Source: Clostridiales bacterium | GTDB taxonomy: Bacteria > Bacillota > Clostridia > Oscillospirales > Oscillospiraceae | DNA: 6,485 nt | Reading direction: 5' to 3' | NCBI GenBank assembly: GCA_019422005.1 | Contig: JAHZEF010000130.1 | Coordinates: 1 to 6,485, forward strand | Part shown: positions 1 to 4,939 of the stretch, one piece after another | Numbering within the stretch: the stretch's first letter is position 1 | Layout: the number at the start of each line of letters is the position of its first letter | Notes under the pieces: generated by a model | The model's input: the letters and a program-made list of their open reading frames with translations, nothing else | Databases searched by the model: none | Told to the model about the DNA's origin: nothing | Made by a program: the position numbers and the translations under genes

Positions 1-115
1 TCCCACCAAATCACAACCCGGCGGAGCGGTTGTGATTTGGAAAGGAGGAGCAACAAAATGAGTGCGCCCTGGCTTTTGAAAAAGCCGGAGCAAACGATAT
101 GACGTTTGTCCCGGC
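1..115 (+). repeat. Structured tandem repeat, copy 1 (possibly cut by window edge)
   Basis: The first 60 bases are identical to 156-215, and 61-115 match 216-271 with seven substitutions and one single-base gap. The copy contains a perfect 13-bp hairpin (6-18 with 28-40, 9-base loop), an AAAGGAGG ribosome site at 41-48, an ATG at 58, a small stem (71-77 with 80-86) and a second hairpin (84-96 with 103-115, loop ATATGA). That second hairpin has one G-U pair and one mismatch. The ATG opens a 14-codon frame ending at 102, but the same ATG in copy 2 stops after four codons. A conserved peptide is therefore unlikely. The copy starts at base 1, so the element may continue to the left. I do not recognise a named repeat family. 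Confidence 0.85.
79..115 (-). terminator. Terminator-like hairpin of repeat copy 1
   Basis: Read on the minus strand, the stem 115-103 with 96-84 is followed by five T (83-79). It has one mismatch (89/110) and a wobble pair (90/109). No recognisable gene lies directly upstream on that strand. It is probably a duplicate of the tRNA terminator at 234-271, or a backup for readthrough. Confidence 0.5.
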
Positions 116-138
116 GTACGCTCAGGCGGCAGCTATGC

Positions 139-211
139 TTGTTGAAATGCGCTTTTCCCACCAAATCACAACCCGGCGGAGCGGTTGTGATTTGGAAAGG
201 AGGAGCAACAA
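139..211 (+). promoter_or_regulatory. Predicted stem burying a ribosome binding site (copy 2)
   Basis: In plus-strand RNA the 13-bp hairpin of copy 2 can be extended outward. Bases 152-158 (CTTTTCC) pair with 199-205 (GGAGGAG), covering the Shine-Dalgarno sequence, across a small internal loop (159-160 against 196-198). Beyond a 7-base bulge, 139-144 (TTGTTG) pair with 206-211 (CAACAA), reaching up to the ATG. The two wobble pairs in the middle arm are G-U only in plus-strand RNA. The stem would hide the ribosome site, but no real gene follows, so this could be a leader remnant rather than a working switch. Folding was done by eye. Confidence 0.4.
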
Positions 212-271
212 AATGCGTGCGCTCTGACTTTTGAAAAAAGTCGGAGCAAACGATATGACGTTTGCTCCGAC
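156..271 (+). repeat. Structured tandem repeat, copy 2
   Basis: This is the second copy of the unit at 1-115, 155 bases downstream. The proximal hairpin is unchanged (161-173 with 183-195). The ribosome site is at 196-203 and the ATG at 213, but the frame closes at 225-227. The distal hairpin (240-252 with 259-271) is a perfect 13-bp stem here, where copy 1 has a mismatch. The copy ends one base from the encoded CCA end of tRNA-Ser, and its distal half serves as that gene's terminator. The 40-base spacer between copies (116-155) has no counterpart inside the window. Confidence 0.85.
234..271 (-). terminator. Rho-independent terminator of tRNA-Ser
   Basis: On the minus strand a perfect 13-bp stem (271-259 with 252-240, 6-base loop) is followed at once by six T (239-234). 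It begins one base after the CCA end of the tRNA at 273, so it should end the tRNA transcript. It is also the distal hairpin of repeat copy 2. Confidence 0.85.
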
Positions 272-272
272 G

Positions 273-363
273 TGGCGGAGGCGGTGGGATTCGAACCCAC
301 GTGACGTTTTACCGTCAACTCGATTTCGAGTCGAGCTCGTTATGACCGCTTCGATACGCCTCC
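273..363 (-). tRNA. tRNA-Ser(CGA), with encoded CCA
   Basis: This is a complete 91-nt serine tRNA that reads UCG codons. The acceptor arms are GGAGGCG (363-357) and CGCCTCC (283-277), followed by discriminator G and encoded CCA (275-273). The D stem is short, with 3 bp. The anticodon stem CTCGA/TCGAG holds the loop CTCGAAA with anticodon CGA at 328-326. A long variable arm (5-bp stem TGACG/CGTCA) and the T arm GTGGG-TTCGAAT-CCCAC are intact. The long variable arm and G73 mark the serine class. The gene stands alone, with its own promoter at 462-490 and terminator at 234-271. Confidence 0.97.
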
Positions 364-461
364 ATATTCCATTTGCGCCGCGGCAGGCTGCAGCCGGCGG
401 CAGCTTTTCCGGCCTGTGTCCAACTGCTTCCGCACCCGGTACCGCAAAAGACGGCTTTTTT

Positions 462-490
462 ATTATGCCATACTTTTACTGTTTTTTCAA
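462..490 (-). promoter_or_regulatory. Promoter of tRNA-Ser
   Basis: On the minus strand, TTGAAA (490-485), a 17-base spacer and CATAAT (467-462) form a sigma-A-type promoter. A TG one base before the -10 box gives an extended -10. Transcription would start near 455, leaving a 5' leader of about 90 nt to be trimmed from the tRNA. Bases 364-461 show no gene. Confidence 0.65.
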
Positions 491-518
491 GGCCTAATTG
501 GCCGGGCTTCCTCCAAAA

Positions 519-547
519 TTGACACAGGCCGGCGTGTCGGTTATACT
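519..547 (+). promoter_or_regulatory. Sigma-A promoter of the Smr-like gene
   Basis: A perfect -35 box TTGACA (519-524), a 17-base spacer and TATACT (542-547) precede the gene at 574. The start site would be near 554, giving a leader of about 20 nt that contains AAGGAG (560-565). An inverted repeat GACAC-N8-GTGTC (521-538) overlaps the -35 box and spacer and could be an operator. The promoter diverges from the tRNA promoter, with 28 bases between their -35 boxes. Confidence 0.8.
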
Positions 548-573
548 AATGGAAAAACAAAGGAGACAACGGA

Positions 574-918
574 ATGGAAACGATGCGCGAGGTGAATCTG
601 GAACTGGGCATGCCCCTTGCTGCAGACGCTGTCCGCCGCCTTACTTTCGAGGTTCACCACAGCAAGGCGCTGCACTGCACCGTTTTAAAAATCATACACG
701 GTTACGGCTCTTCCGGAAAAGGCGGAAAAATCCGCCTGGCCGCCCGGGAACGGCTGGATTTCCTGCAGAAGAAGCGGGAGATCCGCGGCTATATTCCCGG
801 CGAGGCGTTCTCCATTTTTGATGAACAGACCCGGGCGGCTTTTCTCGTCTGTCCGGAACTCCGAAAGGACCGCGATCTGAACCGGAGCAACAACGGCGTG
901 ACGTTTATTCTGCTTTGA
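574..918 (+). CDS. Small Smr-domain-like protein
   Basis: This 114-residue protein resembles a stand-alone Smr (small MutS-related) domain, a family of RNA/DNA-cleaving or binding domains found at the end of MutS2 and in SmrA/SmrB, the latter linked to ribosome rescue. The clearest sign is VLKIIHGYGSSGKGG (residues 37-51), matching the Smr strand followed by HGxG (H42, G43, G45). An N-terminal VNLELG (7-12) sits where the family usually has LDLHG, followed by a helix (about 15-32). The end, NNGVTFILL, looks like the usual final strand. The catalytic-looking D and H of the LDLHG motif are replaced, and residues about 85-105 carry extra charged sequence before the last strand. Cleavage may therefore be lost. 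The start is chosen for the ribosome site at 560-565, 8 bases away. The gene has its own strong promoter, and its last 14 bases overlap the convergent GNAT gene. No terminator is visible. The family call is fairly likely; activity is unknown. Confidence 0.65.
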   Translation: METMREVNLELGMPLAADAVRRLTFEVHHSKALHCTVLKIIHGYGSSGKGGKIRLAARERLDFLQKKREIRGYIPGEAFSIFDEQTRAAFLVCPELRKDRDLNRSNNGVTFILL

Positions 919-1582
919 CCGCCGGGCCCTCCAGCGCGTACCAGCGGGACAGCACCCGGCTCTGCACGAACCCCAGCTTCCGGTAGAGCCGCAGCGCCGG
1001 CGCATTGGCGGACGACACCCGCAGCGTTACAGTTTCGCAGCGCATCTGCGCAAGCAGCGTCAACGCAAGCCTCCGGCCGAGGCCCCGGTATTCCGGTAAA
1101 ACGCCGATGGCGCAAAGCTCGGTTTCCGTCTGCTCCCCGATTCCCGCCAGCGTTCCGTTCACCCGCGCCAGAAACGCCTTTTCCCGCTTCAGGATCCGCT
1201 CCAAATCGGCAGGCGTACAGGTCGCTGCATTGGGGATCTGCTGAAACAGCCGGTTATAACACCCCCGGAACACCTCCCCGTTTTCAGACGTCACGGGTTC
1301 GAGTTCCACAGGCTCCTGAAGCGGCGGCAGGCTGTCTCTGCGGCAGGACAGTTCCAGCATGTCGTGTACATGCGGCAAAAAATCCAGCGGTTCATCGGCC
1401 GTCGCAAGCACCCGTTCCGCGCCCGCCATTGTACAGAAGCCGCGGCATTCTTCCAGGAATGCCGCCATACGCCCTTCCTGGGCGCTGCGCACCATCACAT
1501 AGGCGTATTTCCGATAGGGGATCTCACGCAGGATCAACGTGCCGATCCCAAACTGGCCCGTAAAAATCGGTATATCCTTCAT
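905..1582 (-). CDS. GNAT family N-acetyltransferase
   Basis: This 225-residue protein belongs to the GNAT superfamily, which moves an acetyl group from acetyl-CoA to an amine. The catalytic fold is in the C-terminal half. Motif A runs about 155-180 (ELCAIGVLPEYRGLGRRLA), with the pyrophosphate-binding loop R166-G-L-G169. Motif B follows at about 187-207 (LRVSSANAPALRLYRKLGF). The usual R/QxxGxG/A signature ends in arginine (R171) instead of G/A, a mild deviation. Residues 1-90 are poorly conserved and may be a worn N-terminal GNAT-like domain. The substrate cannot be read from sequence; a small molecule or a protein N-terminus are both possible. The ATG at 1582 has a G-rich ribosome site (about 1589-1594) and a possible extended -10 promoter upstream. 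The gene is divergent from the rRNA methyltransferase and convergent with the Smr-like gene. Confidence 0.85.
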   Translation of the reverse strand: MKDIPIFTGQFGIGTLILREIPYRKYAYVMVRSAQEGRMAAFLEECRGFCTMAGAERVLATADEPLDFLPHVHDMLELSCRRDSLPPLQEPVELEPVTSENGEVFRGCYNRLFQQIPNAATCTPADLERILKREKAFLARVNGTLAGIGEQTETELCAIGVLPEYRGLGRRLALTLLAQMRCETVTLRVSSANAPALRLYRKLGFVQSRVLSRWYALEGPAVKAE

Positions 1583-1600
1583 TGATCACACCCCGCAACA

Positions 1601-1630
1601 ATTGTAGCACATTCTGCGCGCACTCCGCAA
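1601..1630 (-). promoter_or_regulatory. Possible promoter of the GNAT gene
   Basis: On the minus strand, TACAAT (1606-1601) is preceded by TGC, making an extended -10. A weak TTGCGG (1630-1625) lies 18 bases further up. The predicted start near 1594 would leave a very short leader, so the match may be coincidental. I see no convincing promoter for the divergent methyltransferase in the 80-base gap (1583-1662). Confidence 0.35.
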
Positions 1631-1662
1631 CGGGCTGCGCCGCTGAGAAATGGAGAAGCAGT

Positions 1663-2841
1663 ATGGAACTTGGAAAGGTATGTCTGCGCCGCGGCGAAGA
1701 ACGCAAAATCCGCGGCGGCGGTTTTTGGGTTTTTGAAAATGAGATCGACTGGGCCGATGATATCTGCACCGACGGTTCGATTGTGGACGTGGTGGACAGC
1801 CACATGCGGTTTGTTGCCCGCGGCTATTTTAACCGCAAATCCAAAATTACAGTCCGGATCCTGTCGCGCAGCCCGGAGGAAACCATTGACAAAGGCTTCT
1901 TCCGCCGCCGCATTGAAGCGGCGTGGGATTTTCGGAAAAGTCTGGGGTTTTCCGATTCCTGCCGGGCCGTATTCGGCGAATCCGACGGGCTTCCCGGCCT
2001 GACGGTGGATAAATTTGGAGATTACCTTTCTTTCCAGACGGTCTCGCTGGGCATGGAACACCGGAAAGCGGAAATCGTGGAAATTCTTGCCGATCTGTTC
2101 CGCCCCGCGGGAATCTATGAGCGCAACGACGTGCCAGTGCGGGAAAAGGAAGGCCTGCCGCAGATCAGCGGCTGTGTATTTGGCCACGTACCGCCGTTGG
2201 TGGAAATCCGGGAACACGACGCCGTCATGCTGGCAGACCTTGCACATGGGCAGAAAACCGGCCATTTTCTGGATCAGCAGGAGAACCGCGGACGCATCCG
2301 GCCCTACTGCTGCGGCAGAACCGTCCTGGATCTCTGCTGTCATACCGGCGGCTTCTCCATCCACGCCGCCCTGTACGGCGCCGCCGCTGTGGAGGCGGTT
2401 GACGTCTCCGGGGAGGCGCTGGCCATGCTCCGCAAGAACGCCGCACGCAACGGCGTGGCCGGAACGGTGACCACAGTCTGCGAAAATGTGTTTGACCTTG
2501 TCCGCCGTTACGCCGTGGAAGGCCGTCAATACGGCCTTGTGATCTGCGACCCGCCCGCCTTTGCCAAAAGCCGCGGCGTTCTGGAACGCGCCTACCGCGG
2601 CTACAAAGAGCTGAACCTCCGTTCCATGAAGCTGGTGGAGCCGGGCGGCTTCCTGGTCACCTGTTCCTGCAGCCAGTTTATGACTCAGGAGCTGTTTGTC
2701 AAAATGCTGAGAGAGGCTGCCGCAGACTGCGGGCGGCAGGCGCGCCTGCTGGAGATGTGTATCCAGTCCCGCGATCACCCCGCCACCCTGAGCGCAGAGC
2801 AGGCCCTCTATCTGAAAGGCTGCATCCTCCAGATCCTCTGA
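1663..2841 (+). CDS. rlmI: RlmI-type 23S rRNA (cytosine-C5) methyltransferase
   Basis: This 392-residue SAM-dependent RNA methyltransferase is close in length and layout to E. coli RlmI (396 aa), which makes m5C1962 in 23S rRNA. Residues 1 to about 75 form the PUA RNA-binding domain. A linking domain (about 76-200) leads into the Rossmann-fold methyltransferase. Visible motifs are VLDLCCHTGGF (221-231, SAM-binding motif I), VEAVDVSGEAL (243-253, acidic motif II), CDPPAF (295-300, motif IV), RGYKELNL (312-319) and TCSCS (333-337), whose cysteines fit the catalytic nucleophile. The ending DHPATLSAEQALYLKG matches the RlmI family closely. The start at 1663 is chosen because GGAG (1652-1655) lies 7 bases upstream and the PUA domain begins there; an upstream TTG at 1582 would add unrelated residues. 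B. subtilis YwbD is a related Firmicute protein. The exact target base is inferred. The bidirectional terminator at 2973-3004 ends the transcript. Confidence 0.9.
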   Translation: MELGKVCLRRGEERKIRGGGFWVFENEIDWADDICTDGSIVDVVDSHMRFVARGYFNRKSKITVRILSRSPEETIDKGFFRRRIEAAWDFRKSLGFSDSCRAVFGESDGLPGLTVDKFGDYLSFQTVSLGMEHRKAEIVEILADLFRPAGIYERNDVPVREKEGLPQISGCVFGHVPPLVEIREHDAVMLADLAHGQKTGHFLDQQENRGRIRPYCCGRTVLDLCCHTGGFSIHAALYGAAAVEAVDVSGEALAMLRKNAARNGVAGTVTTVCENVFDLVRRYAVEGRQYGLVICDPPAFAKSRGVLERAYRGYKELNLRSMKLVEPGGFLVTCSCSQFMTQELFVKMLREAAADCGRQARLLEMCIQSRDHPATLSAEQALYLKGCILQIL

Positions 2842-2972
2842 CCGCTTAACCCATACCGGAACATGAAATCTCCCTTGCGAAAACCGGACGCGCCGCGGAA
2901 CCGTGCTCAGTTCCTGCAGCGCGCTCCTGAAACGCCTTTTCGCCCGAAGGCGGCTTCCGGTTCCATATACAG

Positions 2973-3004
2973 AAAAAGGACGAGGCATCCGCCTCGTCCT
3001 TTTT
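2973..3004. terminator. Bidirectional Rho-independent terminator
   Basis: A perfect 14-bp stem (2973-2986 with 2991-3004, 4-base loop ATCC) consists of nine mainly G-C pairs flanked by five A on one side and five T on the other. It works in both directions. It lies 6 bases past the oadB stop on the minus strand and about 130 bases past rlmI on the plus strand. No gene is seen in 2842-2972. Confidence 0.95.
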
Positions 3005-3010
3005 GGAAAC

Positions 3011-4195
3011 TCAGCCGCCGAAAACCGCCAGCAGGAAGCCGGCCGCGATGGCGGAGCCGATCACGCCAGCCACATTGGGCCCCATGGCGTGCATCAGCAG
3101 GAAGTTGGAAGGATTGGCCTTCTGGCCCTCCACCTGGGAAACACGGGCGGCCATGGGTACGGCAGACACGCCCGCAGAGCCGATCAGCGGGTTGATCTTG
3201 CCGCCGGTCACCTTGTACATGATTTTGCCCAGCAGCACGCCGCCGGCCGTGGAGAAGCAGAACGCCAGCAGGCCCAGCAGCACGATCTTCAGCGTGCTGG
3301 CAGTCAGGAAGCGATCCGCTACGGTGGTCGCGCCTACGGAGACGGACAGGAAGATGGTGACGATATTCATCAGCGCGTTCTGCGCGGTATCCGACAGCCG
3401 TTCCACCACGCCGCATTCCCGCATCAGGTTGCCCAGCATCAGGCAGCCAATCAGCGGCGCCGTAGAGGGCAGAAGCAGGATAACAAACACTGCAACCACA
3501 ACAGGGAATACAATTTTTTCCGTCTTCGAGACCGGGCGCAGCTGATCCATTTTGGTTTCGCGCTCTTTCTTGGTGGTCAGAGCACGCATGATGGGCGGCT
3601 GAATCAGCGGAATCAGAGCCATGTAGGAGTAGGCAGCAATGGCGATGGCTCCCAGCAGATGAGGCGCCAGCTTGGTTGTCAGGAAGATGGCCGTGGGGCC
3701 GTCTGCGCCGCCGATGATGCCGATGGAAGCCGCCTCCGGGCCAGTGAAGCCCAAAATGACAGCCAGAATGAACGCCATATAAACGCCCAGCTGTGCCGCC
3801 GCGCCCAGCAGAAGGGATTTGGGATTGGCCAGCAGCGGGCCGAAGTCCGTCATGGCGCCCACGCCCAGGAAGATCAGGGACGGATAGACGCCGGCCTTGA
3901 CGCCGATGTAGAAGATATCCAGCAGGCCGCCCTCACGGAGTACGTCACCGTAGCCCTTGGTGTGGGCGATGACGGCATCCCAGAGTTCCGGATGATACAG
4001 GCCGCCGCCGGGCAAGTTGGTCAGCAGGGTGCCGAAAGCGATGCCGACCAGCAGCAGCGGTTCAAACTTTTTGACAATCCCCAGATACAGCAGCAGGCAG
4101 CCGACCAGGATCATGACGATCTGACGCCAGTCAGAACCGGCCAGATAAAAACCGGAGGTTTCCCACAAATTTTGCAGGGTTCCAAGGAGATCCAT
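3011..4195 (-). CDS. oadB: Na+-pumping decarboxylase beta subunit (OadB/GcdB/MmdB family)
   Basis: This 394-residue integral membrane protein is the ion-pumping subunit of biotin-dependent decarboxylases. It removes CO2 from carboxybiotin on the carrier and couples this to Na+ export. About ten hydrophobic segments are visible. The family hallmark GIIGGADGPTAIF spans 159-171. As I recall them, the functional residues of Klebsiella OadB (D203, Y229, N373, G377, S382, R389) map here with a constant offset of 38: D165, Y191, N335, G339, S344 and R351. This supports an intact Na+ and proton path. The C-terminal block NFLLMHAMGPNVAGVIGSA is also typical. The ATG has GGGGG at 4203-4207, 7 bases away, and lies 12 bases after the carrier gene. 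It is the last gene of the operon, followed at once by the terminator. The beta subunit alone does not tell oxaloacetate from methylmalonyl-CoA or glutaconyl-CoA; oadA supplies that. Confidence 0.95.
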   Translation of the reverse strand: MDLLGTLQNLWETSGFYLAGSDWRQIVMILVGCLLLYLGIVKKFEPLLLVGIAFGTLLTNLPGGGLYHPELWDAVIAHTKGYGDVLREGGLLDIFYIGVKAGVYPSLIFLGVGAMTDFGPLLANPKSLLLGAAAQLGVYMAFILAVILGFTGPEAASIGIIGGADGPTAIFLTTKLAPHLLGAIAIAAYSYMALIPLIQPPIMRALTTKKERETKMDQLRPVSKTEKIVFPVVVAVFVILLLPSTAPLIGCLMLGNLMRECGVVERLSDTAQNALMNIVTIFLSVSVGATTVADRFLTASTLKIVLLGLLAFCFSTAGGVLLGKIMYKVTGGKINPLIGSAGVSAVPMAARVSQVEGQKANPSNFLLMHAMGPNVAGVIGSAIAAGFLLAVFGG

Positions 4196-4207
4196 ATCAA
4201 TACCCCC

Positions 4208-4606
4208 TTAGGACAGGACGATCAGCGGAGCACCGGTGTCAACAACTGCGCCTTTTGAGGTGACAATCTGCGCGACCGTGCCGTCGCGGGGCGCAACAAT
4301 CTCGTTCTCCATCTTCATGGCTTCCAGGATCAGCAGGATCTGGCCCTTTTTAACGGCCGCGCCCTGGGTCACTTCGATGCGCAGGATATTGCCGGGCATC
4401 GGCGATGCGATGGTCTCGCCTGCGGCCGTCACAGCCGGCGCGGCCGGAGCGGCGGCAGGAGCGGCAGGCGCTGCGGGCGCCGGCGCGGCTGCGGGGGCGG
4501 CGGCCGGGGCAGGCGCATAGGCCTCGTATTCATCCACCAGCATGGCCTGGCCGGCTTCTACCTCGACCTCATAGGTCTTGCCGTTGAGCGTCACTTTATA
4601 TTTCAT
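4208..4606 (-). CDS. Biotin carrier protein of the decarboxylase (biotinyl/lipoyl domain)
   Basis: This 132-residue protein carries the biotin arm that shuttles CO2 between OadA and OadB. Residues 1-30 are a short conserved head (MKYKVTLNGKTYEVEVE). Residues 31-59 are an almost pure Ala-Pro linker, expected to be flexible. Residues 64-132 form the biotinyl domain with EAMKMEN (95-101); K98 is the biotin site, 34 residues from the end, the usual distance. This corresponds to GcdC/MmdC-type separate carriers; in Klebsiella the same domain is fused to the end of OadA. The ribosome site AGGAGG (4616-4621) lies inside the end of oadG, with only one base between the two genes, so translation is probably coupled. 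A biotin ligase must be supplied from elsewhere in the genome. Confidence 0.95.
   Translation of the reverse strand: MKYKVTLNGKTYEVEVEAGQAMLVDEYEAYAPAPAAAPAAAPAPAAPAAPAAAPAAPAVTAAGETIASPMPGNILRIEVTQGAAVKKGQILLILEAMKMENEIVAPRDGTVAQIVTSKGAVVDTGAPLIVLS
4430..4516 (-). repeat. Low-complexity Ala-Pro coding repeat
   Basis: This stretch of near-continuous GCN and CCN codons encodes residues 31-59 of the biotin carrier. It is the most GC-rich patch in the window. The codons vary at the third base, so it is not a perfect microsatellite. Linker length is likely to differ between strains. Confidence 0.75.
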
Positions 4607-4607
4607 C

Positions 4608-4928
4608 TCATTTGACCTCCTTAATGGACTGGAAGCGCAGCTCGTTGAGCGGCCGGTTCATCTGATTGGCCACAATGGCCATAATCATGGCCGCTTCCTT
4701 ATCCGACACGCTGTACAGCTTGATTTCTCCGGCGCTGCCGGGCGCTGCCGGCCGTGCAGCCGGGGCAGCCGGCTCCGGCACAGCCTGCGCCGCAGCAGCC
4801 TTCTTTTTTCCGGTTCCCATAATCGCAGCCATAATTTTAATAACCGCCATCAAAAGGATCAGGCCTAAAAAGACAATTGCAAACCCCAGCACAGAGTAAG
4901 CCAGGGCCTCTCCAATGGTCACATCCAT
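4608..4928 (-). CDS. oadG: OadG-family small membrane subunit (gamma/delta)
   Basis: This 106-residue protein has one N-terminal membrane helix (about 8-36, ending in KIM). A basic stretch GKKK (40-43) and an Ala/Pro-rich linker (about 44-66) follow, then a conserved cytoplasmic tail (67-106) with EIKLYSVSDKEAA and the end RFQSIKEVK. In the family this subunit anchors and assembles the complex, holding the cytoplasmic carboxyltransferase next to the membrane beta subunit. At 106 residues it is longer than Klebsiella OadG (about 83) and closer to the delta subunits of glutaconyl- and methylmalonyl-CoA decarboxylases. The ribosome site AGGAGG (4936-4941) overlaps the oadA stop codon and lies 7 bases before the ATG. 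The gene sits between oadA and the carrier, as expected for the complex. Confidence 0.9.
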   Translation of the reverse strand: MDVTIGEALAYSVLGFAIVFLGLILLMAVIKIMAAIMGTGKKKAAAAQAVPEPAAPAARPAAPGSAGEIKLYSVSDKEAAMIMAIVANQMNRPLNELRFQSIKEVK

Positions 4929-4939
4929 ATGCCGCCCTC

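Noticed and set aside
58..102. 14-codon micro-ORF after the ribosome site of repeat copy 1
   Set aside because: In copy 2 the frame stops after four codons and the shared sequence keeps RNA pairing rather than codons, so a conserved peptide is not supported.
161..195. The proximal repeat hairpin as a terminator
   Set aside because: It is followed by AAAGGAGG on the plus strand and by TGGGAAAAGC on the minus strand, so there is no T-run either way.
1..271. CRISPR array
   Set aside because: There are only two long copies containing a ribosome site and two hairpins; repeat and spacer lengths do not fit CRISPR.
231..497. 88-codon plus-strand frame containing RRRWDSNPR
   Set aside because: It is the antisense translation of the tRNA-Ser gene; this peptide is a common false protein from tRNA loci.
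498..821. 107-codon plus-strand frame overlapping the Smr-like gene
   Set aside because: It begins at a TTG upstream of the -35 box, has no ribosome site, and is out of frame with the Smr-like protein, which has the promoter and ribosome site.
1582..1662. 27-codon upstream extension of the rRNA methyltransferase
   Set aside because: It would use a TTG without a ribosome site and adds residues not seen in the family. ATG 1663 has GGAG 7 bases upstream.
1579..2988. 469-codon minus-strand open frame opposite rlmI
   Set aside because: It is antisense of a well-matched RlmI family gene, with no motif of its own.
2903..4258. 451-codon plus-strand open frame opposite oadB
   Set aside because: It is Gln/His/Arg-rich antisense of a conserved membrane protein and crosses the terminator at 2973-3004.
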